From the NCBI GenBank assembly GCA_014529385.2, contig CM043952.1:152053057-152117056 (forward strand): a stretch of DNA of 64,000 nucleotides, in the 5' to 3' direction. A program made the position numbers and the translations under genes. Within the stretch, counting starts at the first letter, position 1, and each line of letters starts with the position of its first letter. Shown here one piece after another: positions 46,316-56,546 of the stretch. The DNA comes from Adiantum capillus-veneris. Its lineage: Eukaryota; Streptophyta; Polypodiopsida; Polypodiales; Pteridaceae. Below the pieces are notes generated by a model, which was given only the letters and a program-made list of their open reading frames with translations, did not search any database and had not been told where the DNA came from.

Positions 46316-46957
46316 ATGCCACCAGTCCTAGAAGTTCTGCTATTCAATATGCTTCAGGTTGAAGCTCTACATTTCACTCGGGTCTTACCTGAAGATGAGG
46401 TAGAGATAGATGATGAATGGCTGGATGGACTCAACATGAGGATAACATTGACCTTGAAAGATGGATTCAAGGTCAAGGCAAATACATGTGCTAGAATACA
46501 TGCAATAAATTATTCCACTTACAAGAGGGTGACAACCCAATCCTTGGAGTATTGCAAAGCTAAAGTGAAAGCATGCCATACAGAGTTTACTCCAACCTTG
46601 ATCATGATCATCTAGAACATCTTTGTGCATGGATTGCCTTGCCCACATACTTTTATCTTCATTCTACATGAGCATATGAATGAAAACATGGTACTAGGGG
46701 TTCCATGGATGCGGACGTTCAAAGCTATTCAAGATTGGGATGCAAAAGTCTTAGAACTAACACTCAAGGGTGGAGAGTTGAAAGTACCATTTTCTTACAG
46801 CATGGAAGAGTGGAAGATAGATGTACGGGCTTCAAAGCCTACAAAACAAAGTCCAAGCAATGCACCTATGTCAACTAATCTCAGCAGACGATCTATCCTC
46901 ACAACTCAAGCATGCAAGGAACCAAGCAATATTGGGTACCAAATACTCCACTATTAA
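46316..46957 (+). pseudogene. Protease-like module downstream of integrase
   Basis: The frame 46316-46615 contains EIDDEWLDGLNMRITLTLKD and FKVKANTCARIHAINYSTYK. The shape is that of a retropepsin loop, but the D-T-G position reads N-T-C. After one stop the frame 46625-46957 gives HGLPCPHTFIF and NMVLGVPWMRTFKAIQDWDA, the second half of the fold (hydrophobic, Leu, Gly, Pro, Trp), and then a Lys/Ser/Pro-rich tail. It lies directly after the integrase remnant, whereas protease normally precedes RT. The active-site loss shows it is dead in this copy. Confidence 0.55.
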
Positions 46958-47349
46958 CAAAGCCTAAGCAGATTTGGGTGCCCAAGTAGAGTACCTGCAA
47001 ATCACCAAAACACAAAAGAAATAAGCAAGTGCAACCACCAAAGACCAACTGGGTGTGGGTTCCAAAGAAGAGGCCCAAACCAAAGCAACCGACCAAAGTT
47101 GTTTACAGGTGGATATCAAAGGTCAAGCCAGAGTCAAAGATACCAAGAAAAACAATTTACAAATGGGGGTCAAAGCTTCAACAACCACCAAAGCAACAAC
47201 TAGTCTCTCAACCATTTGATCAAGCAGAAAAATTTGATTGTTCACCAAGGAACATAAAAGAACAAGAACAACTGCTCTTGCACATCATAGTGTTTTGGAA
47301 TGCATTAACCTCACAAGCACATGGTACAACCAATCAGGCTTATGCATAG
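46925..47349 (+). pseudogene. Repeated WVPK/Lys-Pro-Gln linker
   Basis: Four related blocks follow in series: QIWVPK (about 46970), NWVWVPKKRPKPKQP, VVYRWISKVKPESK and TIYKWGSKLQQPPKQ. Each has an aromatic pair, a basic residue and a Pro/Lys/Gln tail, about 17 residues apart. The 103-codon frame 47029-47349 carries three of them. A single related block is present in the tail of the second protease of family D copy 1. Function is unknown. Confidence 0.5.
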
Positions 47350-47459
47350 ACACAACTTATCAACCCACGCACAACACTACTTGGTCTATACAATGTCATC
47401 TTGGAAGACTCCAATTAGGAAGGGGAGGCATTCTAAATGTGGACCCAAACAAATGAAAT

Positions 47460-49470
47460 CTGCTAGGAGAAGGACAATGCTTGACTTTGTATGTTAAAGT
47501 ATGATTTTTCTGGCAAAATCCATCAAAATTTATTCTCCCACAAAATCCATCAAAAATGCCTTTATAAGTAAAGCGACTAGGAAAAATGTAATATGATAAC
47601 CCCTAGGTGTGTGTAAATAGTATAAATATCAGCAAAAAAGCCAAAAATATTGCAATTTTTACTCTTTTTGTGTGTTGCTTGACCAAAATCAAAACTGGGT
47701 AATCCACAAAAATATGACCAAGTATTGTATTTATATATGTTTGATATTTTTTGAATTGAATTTCTTTTTTTTTATTAGTTTCATAATCTTCTTTTGGTTT
47801 CTCTAATAAAAAGTATACCTTGCGATCTATCATGACTAAGTAGGGGGGCATGAGAGAAAGTGATTAGGGAAGCCTTGGTATGTAAATTTCTAGTAGGACA
47901 AAAATAGTCTCATTCTCACTAGTGACTTTTGGAGGAGATCTCTCGAGACTACTTTTCAGTGCACGCTTCCGAACTTCTAGCGACCTCTAAGTTACATAGT
48001 CTTGCATGAGACATGATAGGTAAGTTCCTAACCTACTAGCTAGCATATTTAAATGTGCATATAATGTTTGGGTAGGTCAAAAAAACCTAGGTTAGCAGAA
48101 CCTTCATGGGAAAGAACGATTGGAAAATGATTGTAATGGTCGGCCCAGGCCCAATACACACTTAACCAAACTTGAAAGGGGCCATAGCATAGGCATATAG
48201 AATAATCCCACAAGCTTAAATGACCATTCCATTGGGGTCCAAGGGGGTGTATAGATAGTAAGCCCAAATTTTGTGTGGCGTTTAAATGAAGTTCTAACTT
48301 CACAAGAGTCTCCCACATAGGTATTATAAACAATGTACCTTTGTGGGAATGAAATAAAACATCATTTGGGACCAATGGCAATAGAAAACAACTCGAAGGA
48401 CTACAAAGCATCATTTTTTACCCACAATCACAAATCTACCAAATGGGACCAAACTTGATAGGGCAGCCCCCTACAACTTGTGGGACATGTTCATAAGCTT
48501 GGATTGAAGAAAATGACCACCACCAAGAGTCAGGGGCAAAATCCCCAAAGTCAGAGGACCAAGTGGAGAGAACAGTTCAAAGGAATCAAAACAAGTTCAA
48601 AAAGGGGCTAAGGGTTACTTGTTAGGCCTATAGGACAAGGGTAAGTCATTAAAATTCAATTTTGTAAAAAAATTGCAGGGGTACACAATAATTGTGCTTT
48701 TTATCTCCAAGCCAAAAAATGATGCCATCTTTTTTTCAATGTTGCATCACATTATTAAACCCACAAAAAACCGAGAAATCGCTTTCACTTTGTTCTCCAC
48801 ATCAAAAAACGCACTTGTGCTTCCACATTTTAAGATTTAGCCCAAATGAACACTCCCAAACCCAAAAATTTGCAAAATCACATTTAGGGCATTAGAACAT
48901 GATGGTCAACCACCCCATGGAGAAAAAAAATGCAAAAATGGTACCATAGATAATGAGTGCACTTATTATCTTCTTTGATGCCAAAATGAGCCCATCTTTG
49001 CAAAATTTTGTCACCATAAGTTTCATTATGCTATCACATGCCCACACATCAATTTTTGGGAAATTGGACATCTTAAGAATTTACACCAACACTAGTCATT
49101 TTTAGAAGCCTTCTAGGCAAAAAAGTGACTTTAACCTAGCATATATGCATCATTATTTCCCGAAAAAACCAAATCCCACATATTTTCAATGCTTACATCC
49201 CATGTGCACAACCAAAGTCCAATTTTGGTGCCAAAATCATACCATAAATAATAAGCACGCTTATTATCTCATCCCGTAATTTTTTGCTAAAATGGTTTTT
49301 TTATTATTGTATTTTGTTTTTATGACTTTTTTTGCTTCAAGCTTGAATTTGATTCATCACAGCTCAAATGGGGCATCATAAGGAATTTTGACTTTGAAGT
49401 GTACCTAATGACAAAATCTTGTGTTTTGACTTCAGGATCAATGTAAGGTTCACTTGCAACACCAAAGAAA
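47460..49470. other. AT-rich stretch without recognisable features
   Basis: About 2 kb with no coding motif. Two imperfect inverted motifs of the form ATAATGAGTGCACTTATTAT (about 48950) and ATAATAAGCACGCTTATTAT (about 49250) are the only structure seen; 49.2-49.4 kb is especially T-rich. Confidence 0.4.
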
Positions 49471-49476
49471 AAGACC

Positions 49477-51115
49477 ATGAAACAAAAGCTCCAAGAACTC
49501 GCACCATATCAGCTTGACGATGAGTCAATAAGAGTGGCAAAAAAGACTTATGTAGGAGAGAAACTGCTAGAGAAGCATACTGTAGACATCTTCCATGGAA
49601 GACTCAAGAGTACTGGCAGTCAAGCATTGGAGCTGCAAATGCTTCCCAAAAAGATTTATGATTCCAAAAGTCCAAGAGTTTCACCTGCAAGCTCGGCCTA
49701 CTACCTTTCTACCAGATGGATCCATGCAAAGTAGACTTTCAAATGGCTTATGAGATGCTAAGCTCAATTTGAGAAGATGAAACTGCCAGAGTTTGAGATT
49801 CCACACACCAAGCCACAAAAGAGAGCATCACAAAAAATATAGTGACAAAAGCACTAAAATTACCTACAGAAGACGAGTCTATGAGGTCAAAAGAGAAAGA
49901 GAGGACGGGGATCTTCATAAGAAACACAACGGCGGTCACATTCCAAGATATATTCCATAAACCAGTCAAAGAACCCATCCATCTCTTCCATCAACACTTT
50001 CACTTCTCTTCTAAGAGACCACCCTGCTATACATGCCCAGACCATGCAATGGCATCAACATTCACCATATAGATCTAAAGACAAGATTGCCAATGCCGAT
50101 TGACCATGCCTCATATGTACTAAGCACCCTAAAGAGCACAAAGAAATTTAATGGCATTACATACTTGGGAGCCCCATAAGTGCTAACAAGAATTGCTTAT
50201 CATGCAATGGGGATGGCTGACAACTTGCCACTTATCCTTGGCTAGAATCCCTAATTGATAGCTGGCATAAAAAATGAAGAGCAAGAAGAGGGAGAGCAAG
50301 AGCAAGAGCAAGGTGTAGACCCTCTCATAACAAGGAGAACAAAGAGAAAATTGGTAAATATGAAAGCGGTGAGGTTCCAGTGAACAAGCCAAAAGAAGAT
50401 CAACCCTTTACTATAACTGCTCCAAAATCGTTAGATAACAATGATAAAAGAGAAAAAGCGGCCAATAGAAAGTAGAAGGTAGGGAAATGTAGCTCAAAAA
50501 GACTAAAAATTCCACCAACAGTCATTATTGAAGAGTCAGCCCAGAGAGCAGTCAGACTTAAATGGGAGAAGGAAGCCTTTGAGAGAGAGGGGGAGCTATA
50601 GGGCAACTTTGAGTAGTTTTTAAATCAAACCTTCGCAAACTCTACACCAAGAACCCTATGTATAGAGAAAGTGAAGATCCATGAGCTGACCTAGAGCACC
50701 TCTATGGACAAGGAGAGTGGGGAAGAACAAAGGGTGAGGTTGAAACATCAGACAAAAGCAAACATGAAGTTGCAGGCACCTTGACAACTATAGAAGCCCC
50801 ACAAACCCCTCTCCTTGATTCAAGAAGAAACACAAGAGAAGATGCAGAAAGAGTCTTCACAAGAACTTCTGACTATGGAAATGGAAGTACCAGACTTCAC
50901 ACCAGTGGAAGAGAAAAAAGAAGAGCAGGCACCTAAAGAGCCATAAGCTAACCAAAAAGAAGGCCAAGTTCCAGAACACAGCACTAAAGAGATGGACAAA
51001 GAGGAAAATAAAGATGAAGAGGAACTGCCAAGGCAGGAGGAGCAATAAGAAGAAGGGAAGATAGAAACCGATGAAGCAAGCACATCACTTCCAGGTGATA
51101 TGAATCAAATAGAAT
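49477..51115 (+). pseudogene. Unrecognised decayed coding region, Glu/Lys-rich at its end
   Basis: The first open frame (49477-49734, 85 codons) begins MKQKLQELAPYQLDDESIRV and includes DIFHGRLKSTGSQALELQML and SAYYLSTRWIHAK. It does not look like a repeat translation. Later pieces in shifted frames include LPEFEIPHTKPQKRASQK, DNLPLILG, PTVIIEESAQRAVRLKWEKE and a highly charged end (EENKDEEELPRQEEQ, EASTSLPGDMNQIE). I do not recognise the family. It may be an accessory reading frame of an LTR element, or a decayed host gene. Confidence 0.35.
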
Positions 51116-51423
51116 AATTTGCTAAGTTTGCACACCACATCATCAAAAAAATGAAGAGAGAGGTGTATACTCACGAGAGTAGGTAAAGAACACTTGTGGA
51201 AAGGCTTACCTCCATGTTGACCCTGCAGAGGATCACACCCACATTTTTGCTCACACTCATCATTTTGTAACCATTGATTGTAATAAATGTCTTTCCAACA
51301 TTAATTTTGATTTGAGCCATTCATTAAGTAACGGGACTCAATTGAGTTTCCAGCTTGTAATCCAGAAGTAATTTCACTTGCTGATGTAATTAGTTAGAGA
51401 TGTTCTCACCTCCAAGGCTGAGG

Positions 51424-51430
51424 TATATAA
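51424..51430 (+). promoter_or_regulatory. TATA box of element B LTR
   Basis: TATATAA in GAGGTATATAAGCC, about 750 bp before the LTR end, the best pol II core promoter candidate in this LTR. Confidence 0.55.
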
Positions 51431-51502
51431 GCCAAAGTTTTTGTAACCTAAAGGAGGCAGATTATTAATCAAAGTGAGTTTTTTGGAGCGCCGTGACTGT
51501 GT

Positions 51503-51503
<1 letters not shown>

Positions 51504-51551
<48 letters not shown>
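51504..51551. repeat. (GA)n microsatellite in element B LTR
   Basis: About 24 GA units in the likely transcribed part of the LTR. Confidence 0.95.
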
Positions 51552-51553
<2 letters not shown>

Positions 51554-52179
51554 TTATCTACTTGCTACGCGAGCTACGGAGCCGCCATTGGAGAAGCGGC
51601 ACCGCCATTGTGTTAGCAACGGCGAGAGCTATGCACAGATACCAAGAGTGCGCGCTATCGGCTTCTATGTGTGGTAAGTTCCTACGAGCTTCAGTGTGAG
51701 TTTTCTTCCAACTCGTGTGTCGGAATGGAGCGTGCAGCATATCTATAGAACCACACCGAGTAGAGCTACACATTAGTACCATCGGGGTCAAGTTTTGATC
51801 ACCTGTATTTTTCGGCCTGTCTTCATACGCGTTTACCGCACGGAGTGGTTATAGGTTGATTTTGCAGTTCAAGTCTTTAGGGTGTTGTTCTTACCTAGTG
51901 TATAGACTTCCCCTTGAGTTTGAGATCGATTCAATGATTCTTGATCCTGTTTCGTATAGCATTCGTTCGTAGTACGGATTTCAGTCACTTGCGTATTTTA
52001 GAACTTAGATTTGATTTCCTTAGTAGTGATTGTCATTAGAAGGTCGAGTAAGTGATTTGACACACACCTAGTTGTTTCCATGCGCCTGCGGGTCAAGCTC
52101 CGTCCTTGTTTGACAAATTTTGTTGTTGGTTGAGTTCTCGCTATTTAGCTTCCGCTAGCAGCGTAACAGCCTTAACATT

Positions 52180-52198
52180 TGGCGCCGCTGTCGGGGAC
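52180..52198 (+). promoter_or_regulatory. Primer binding site of element B, tRNA-Asp type
   Basis: TGGCGCCGCTGTCGGGGAC, two bases after the LTR end, matches the complement of the plant tRNA-Asp 3' end with two mismatches. Family D has nearly the same site. Confidence 0.8.
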
Positions 52199-52712
52199 GA
52201 GAGCCCTAAGTAGGTGACCTTAGACTAATCCTACAAGGTGAGTCGTATAAACTACTTTGTATACTTTAGTTAGAAAAGATCTAGGAGTGGTGGACTCCGA
52301 AGATCTCGAGAGATACTAGGAAGTGGGGTATTCCTGGGTCTTCCGTGTTGATAGTATTTTTAGTTTAGCTTAGATTTGTTTGTTGTTTTGTTGGTGTTGA
52401 GTAGTTGTTGATAGAAGAAGAATTTGCTAGTCTGTGAGTGGCAGTGGATCTCTTTAAAATCACAATTACCAAACCCATTTTATAATTAGGAATAGCTTAG
52501 GTAGGACTTCATTTGATCCTGATCTAGAGCTAGTAATCATTGGAGTATTTGCTTGATATGGTTGATTGCATGTTAGATCACTAAACCGTCGAGTTAGTAG
52601 TGAAACTTGCAATAAACAAAAGTCAGAGAAATTTTCTGTGTATCTGGGAGTTGCTGAGCACTTGAGAAAGCTTTAGGAAGGATTCTGTGCCAAAAAACTG
52701 GAAATCTGCAAC

Positions 52713-52742
52713 TTTAGACATCATACGCGTATGATGTCTAAA
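52713..52742. repeat. Leader palindrome 1 (perfect, 30 bp)
   Basis: Perfect inverted repeat centred at 52727/52728. The outer pairs are TTT opposite AAA, the core is ACATCATACGCGTATGATGT and the centre is ACGCGT. Confidence 0.95.
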
Positions 52743-53000
52743 TGACCAAACAGAGACCAAAACAAAAATTTTGACTTTACCAGAGTGTTCAAAAGGGGGG
52801 TTATACCCTAATTTCAACTTAAAACAAGAGCATTAACACTCAAAGAAACCCAAAAAGACAAGTCGGAGCCCAAGAAACGCAAAGAACGGGAAATTTTGGA
52901 TTCAGATCTTGTTTTTACATTCAAACCTGACAAAAACACTTGAAACTCAATTATAAACATTGGAGAAGGCTTAAAACCAAGAATAGTTAAAATCTGGGAC

Positions 53001-53030
53001 AAAAGACATCATACGCGTATAATGTCTTTT
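53001..53030. repeat. Leader palindrome 2 (30 bp, one mismatch)
   Basis: Centred at 53015/53016. The outer pairs are AAA opposite TTT, the reverse of copy 1, so pairing is kept by compensatory change. One mismatch (C opposite A) is in the stem. Confidence 0.95.
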
Positions 53031-53126
53031 AGCACATCCACTGCTTATTTTTGATCTCTGACCTGACAAGATTGTTACAAACACTGTAGAAAGCATAAAT
53101 ATCAAGTCTTGACCCAAATTGATGAA

Positions 53127-53154
53127 AAAGACATCATACGCGTATGATGTCTTT
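53127..53154. repeat. Leader palindrome 3 (perfect, 28 bp)
   Basis: Centred at 53140/53141; the outer pairs are AAA opposite TTT as in copy 2, with a perfect stem. Confidence 0.95.
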
Positions 53155-53405
53155 GACCTAATTTTGGACATATTTTGATACTTTGCCAACACAGATCCAT
53201 TGTAATAGCTGTTTAGAGGTTATATTTCAAGTTTCATCCCATGTGGATCACAATTGACCCAAAACAAGTCAAAAGCGGAAAATTGTCAAGAAAAGCCTAA
53301 ATTAGCCATAACTTGCTCAAACAGAGTTCAAACTGAATTTTGTGAGTGGACAGAGCATAAGGGGGCTACTGAGAGTGAGCATAACCAAAATAGTCCAAAT
53401 CTGTG

Positions 53406-53425
53406 AAAAAAGACATCATACGCGT
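53406..53425. repeat. Leader palindrome 4, left half (right half at 62171-62188)
   Basis: AAAAAAGACATCATACGCGT is cut by element F; GCGTATAATGTCTTTTT resumes at 62171. Removing F and one GCGT copy gives a palindrome like copy 2, with the same single C-A mismatch. Confidence 0.9.
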
Positions 53426-53593
53426 TGTGAGCGGGATGAAAACACACACAGCGCCTCTATAACAACCCGACACACACTCTTGGGAAGATACACACACACA
53501 CTATGGGGCACCACTCGGCTTACACAACACACCTGGCCGAGACAGGGAACACACCTCTAGAGTGAGAGGAGAGAGACTATCCACTTGCCCACT

Positions 53594-53643
<50 letters not shown>

Positions 53644-54577
53644 AGCTCAAAAGAGGAGAACTTCTGATGTTTAGATACAAATGAGCTTGGGCCAACACCA
53701 ATGGGGCAAACAGCTCACATAATATGGGTAAAAGATACCAGATACAATCACAAATTGGAGAAGAAGCTTCACTCACCGGAGAAGATTACACAGAAAAACA
53801 ATAGAAAAAGAGTGAGGAATTTGGCAAAATGGACAGTTCCATCGCGTCCGGAACGGCCCAAAACCCCAGTCTACAATGTCAAAGTGCTCAAATCCGACCT
53901 CAGATGAGCAGTTTACGGCCAAAACAGGCTCCAAAATGAGCAAAAACACACCTGCGGCTGTTCCTTCTCTCTTCTCCACGTTTTTTCTGGTCTTCTCTCA
54001 GTTTTTTCAGTTCCCACACTTAGCTTTATTACTTGGGCACCCTTGGCCTTTTAGATGACCTCAAACGGACCCCGAACAGGCCAAAAACTGACCTCGCAGT
54101 GCATAGTTGTCACCTTTTTTCATCATTCGCACACCTGGCACTCATCTTTTTTCCAATAATGCATCTCGCCACCACGTGAAGTGGCCCCAAAAAGTGGTCC
54201 TAATGATGACCTTTCTGCATAACTCTCACAAGAAAACACCCACGTTGTGTCCGTCCTCATCCGCGTGCAAATATTGACCTCGTTCGCCCTCCTGACGCCA
54301 CTAGATGCCATCTGACGCACCTGCTGACCTCACGTCGTCGGCCCGCGGATAGCTTCCTCGAGAAGTTTTACGCGCTACAAAATCCTCCTTATTGTAGAAA
54401 AAACACACTAGTATTGATAATAGTGAAAATCACTGCACTATGTACATGCTGTCCTACCTGTACACATGTGGGCCCCACGTAACCACCTGGCTATGGAAAT
54501 TGGGTAATCCTTTATTCAATGCACCATGCATGTGTATGTACATATGCGCAATCCCTTGCTCAAAAAAAAACCTGACA
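53426..54577 (-). mobile_element. Element F 3' LTR
   Basis: Starts TGTGAGCGGG and ends CCTGACA on the plus strand; aligned along its whole length with 61027-62170. It has a (CA)n tract at 53595-53638. The adjoining internal sequence on the minus strand (TAGGGGATGGGCAAATTA) is the candidate polypurine tract. Confidence 0.9.
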
Positions 54578-54605
54578 TAATTTGCCCATCCCCTAGCCTA
54601 CTAGA

Positions 54606-54794
54606 TCATTCATGATCAACAGCAGCAAAGAGAGATATGAGACTCACCGCATCACAGGTCTCCTCATCCTTCACCAACATTGCTTGCTCCACAGACAGCT
54701 CATGTTGCTCCACCATCATCAATCTAGCATGATACAATTTAAGACGCAATCCATTTACCCTTGACTTATGTAGAACACCATCCAGGTTAGCCAG
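54606..54794 (-). pseudogene. Element F pol C-terminal tail beyond the second TAG
   Basis: In the same frame the sequence continues 62 codons (LANLDGVLHKSRVNGLRLKL, then HELSVEQAMLVKDEE) to a TGA at 54606-54608, 29 bp before the 3' LTR. NGTY followed by LANLDG is the usual context in such integrases, so the TAG is probably a mutation rather than the natural end. Confidence 0.75.
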
Positions 54795-56519
54795 CTAATA
54801 TGTGCCATTTGGAAAACACTCCACTACCTTGAAAGGGCCTTCCCACTTAATTTGAAACTTCTTTTGGAAGGTGTTGTCCAGCTTACTGTTGTAGCGCAAA
54901 ACCAAGTCATGTTTCTTGATACCCTTACTTTTGACCTTTTCATTTATCTTTGCCAAAGCCTTATCCTGCATCTGCCCATAATGCTCCAATGCGCTCATCC
55001 TATCCAACTGGACCTCTTGTAACTGCAAGAGCCTCTCTTTGAATGCATCACTAGGCAGCCCAAGCAACTTCTCTAACATCTTGACCGCAGGCAACTCTAC
55101 CTCCACAGGCAATAGTGCTTCCTTTCCATACACCAAATGAAATGGAGTAAATCCTGTACCTGTCTTCACTGAAGTACGGTAAGCCCATAATGCACTAGGC
55201 AATTCCAAATCCCAATTCTTTCCTTGGTGCTCTGTCACTTTAGAAAGAATTTGTACCAACTCACCATTGAACCTTTCATTTAATCCATTACACTGCGGGT
55301 AATAAGGAATGGTATGCTTGTGCCTAATCTTCATCTTTGTGCATAAGAAGTCTAGCAGTTTAGCTCTAAATCTTGGCCCCTTATCTGAAAGTAGCTCTAA
55401 TGGCACCCCAAACTTGCAACATATTTCATCATACACAAATTTTGCCACATCCTTTGCAGTGATCTGTTTTATTGCTATAGCCTCTGCCCATCTAGAGAGA
55501 TAGTCCACTGCCGTCAAGATATAGCTTTTGCCCCTGCTTGTGATAGGTAACGGGCCTATTGCATCAATCCCCCACTTTTCAAACACATCAAACGCCATAA
55601 TGGTTTTTTGTAGCTCTGGCTTCAACACTCTCTTCCCAAATGCTTGACACCTATTGCAAGACCTACACCAATGGTGAACATCTTTGTGCAAACTAGGCCA
55701 TACATATCCCTCTTGCAAAATCTTATGCAAGGTGATCTTTAGAGCAAAATGGCCACCACATGCGCCTTCATGATTCTCTTCCAACACTCTGTAAAGCTCC
55801 TCCCGCCAAGGTACACGTCTCAACACGAGATCAGCCCCTTTCATGTATAAGACATCACCAATCAATTTGTACCTGTATGCTCTACGCACAAAGCCATACT
55901 TCTTAGACTTCTGAATCTCCTTTGGAATGATTCCTGTTAGCAAAAAATCCTCTTCTTGAGCCAAACTTTCCCGGCCATGATAAAGAGGTAAATTGGTCCT
56001 CAACACGAATAGCTCCCCAATCATGCCTTGAGCTGCTTCATGTGCCTCTCCATTTAGAGCACGTTCAATGTGTCTGATGCTCCATGCTTTAAACTTTTTT
56101 AACAGGCCTTTAATTCTAAAGCACATTTCCTTCAATGAGGTGTTCTTGCTCTTCCACACACCCAGCACTTGCTTCACCACTAACAAGGCATCACCTTTTA
56201 TGCTCAACCTTCGAACCCCATACTTCAAACAAATGTGTAATCCGGCTTCCAATGTAGCATATTCAGCCTCATTGTTACTATGCGCATCCAATTTGAACCC
56301 TCTCTTGCATACTAGCTTCCCCTCTGGATCATAAAGTGCTATACCCCCTGAAGCTGCATCGTGGCTCTTTCTGTATGAACCATCAAAGAACAACACATGT
56401 GCATTGCTGATCTGTGGCACTTCTTCAACTACCTTTCTCACCACCTCTTCCTTAACAATAAGGGGATTCTCCTTGTAGGTCAACAAATCAGCTAGGGTAG
56501 CCCTTGTACTATCTTCCAC
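54795..56519 (-). CDS. Element F second RNase H and integrase (574 codons, same frame)
   Basis: Same frame as the upstream ORF; the open frame resumes right after the TAG, and this Met is just the first one. RNase H of the archaeal/plant type: LFFDGSYRKSH (Asp46), NNEAEYATLEAGL (Glu86), SIKGDALLVV (Asp110); the final acidic position reads His160 in LNGEAHEAA. Integrase zinc domain H250, H257, C285, C288. Core WGIDAIGPLP (Asp319), LLSDKGPRF (Asp379), NGLNERFNG (Glu415), so the D,D,E triad is intact. The C-terminal fold ends KWEGPFKVVECFPNGTY at another TAG (54795-54797). Confidence 0.9.
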   Translation of the reverse strand: MEDSTRATLADLLTYKENPLIVKEEVVRKVVEEVPQISNAHVLFFDGSYRKSHDAASGGIALYDPEGKLVCKRGFKLDAHSNNEAEYATLEAGLHICLKYGVRRLSIKGDALLVVKQVLGVWKSKNTSLKEMCFRIKGLLKKFKAWSIRHIERALNGEAHEAAQGMIGELFVLRTNLPLYHGRESLAQEEDFLLTGIIPKEIQKSKKYGFVRRAYRYKLIGDVLYMKGADLVLRRVPWREELYRVLEENHEGACGGHFALKITLHKILQEGYVWPSLHKDVHHWCRSCNRCQAFGKRVLKPELQKTIMAFDVFEKWGIDAIGPLPITSRGKSYILTAVDYLSRWAEAIAIKQITAKDVAKFVYDEICCKFGVPLELLSDKGPRFRAKLLDFLCTKMKIRHKHTIPYYPQCNGLNERFNGELVQILSKVTEHQGKNWDLELPSALWAYRTSVKTGTGFTPFHLVYGKEALLPVEVELPAVKMLEKLLGLPSDAFKERLLQLQEVQLDRMSALEHYGQMQDKALAKINEKVKSKGIKKHDLVLRYNSKLDNTFQKKFQIKWEGPFKVVECFPNGTY

Positions 56520-56546
56520 TAGAAAAGAGAACTCAAACTCTTGCAG

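Larger units (their letters stand above)
51420..52177 (+). mobile_element. 5' LTR of element B (3' part; left end not located)
   Basis: The LTR end ...TTAACA at 52177 is fixed by the adjacent PBS. A TATA box (TATATAA, 51424-51430) followed by a polypurine-rich transcribed part is typical. (GA)n lies at 51504-51551, about 75-80 bp downstream of the TATA box. The start of U3 could not be located because the 3' LTR is outside the window. Confidence 0.6.
52199..53425 (+). other. Element B leader, left part (continues at 62171-62350)
   Basis: Non-coding leader between PBS and gag, about 1.4 kb once element F is excluded. It carries four palindromic copies built on ACATCATACGCGTATGATGT; the fourth is split by element F. 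Each copy is preceded by an AAATCTG-like or related A-rich segment. Confidence 0.75.

Noticed and set aside
52713-53154. CRISPR-like array
   Set aside because: The copies are palindromic and irregularly spaced (centres 288, 125 and 283 bp apart) with no uniform spacers, no cas genes and a plant genomic context.
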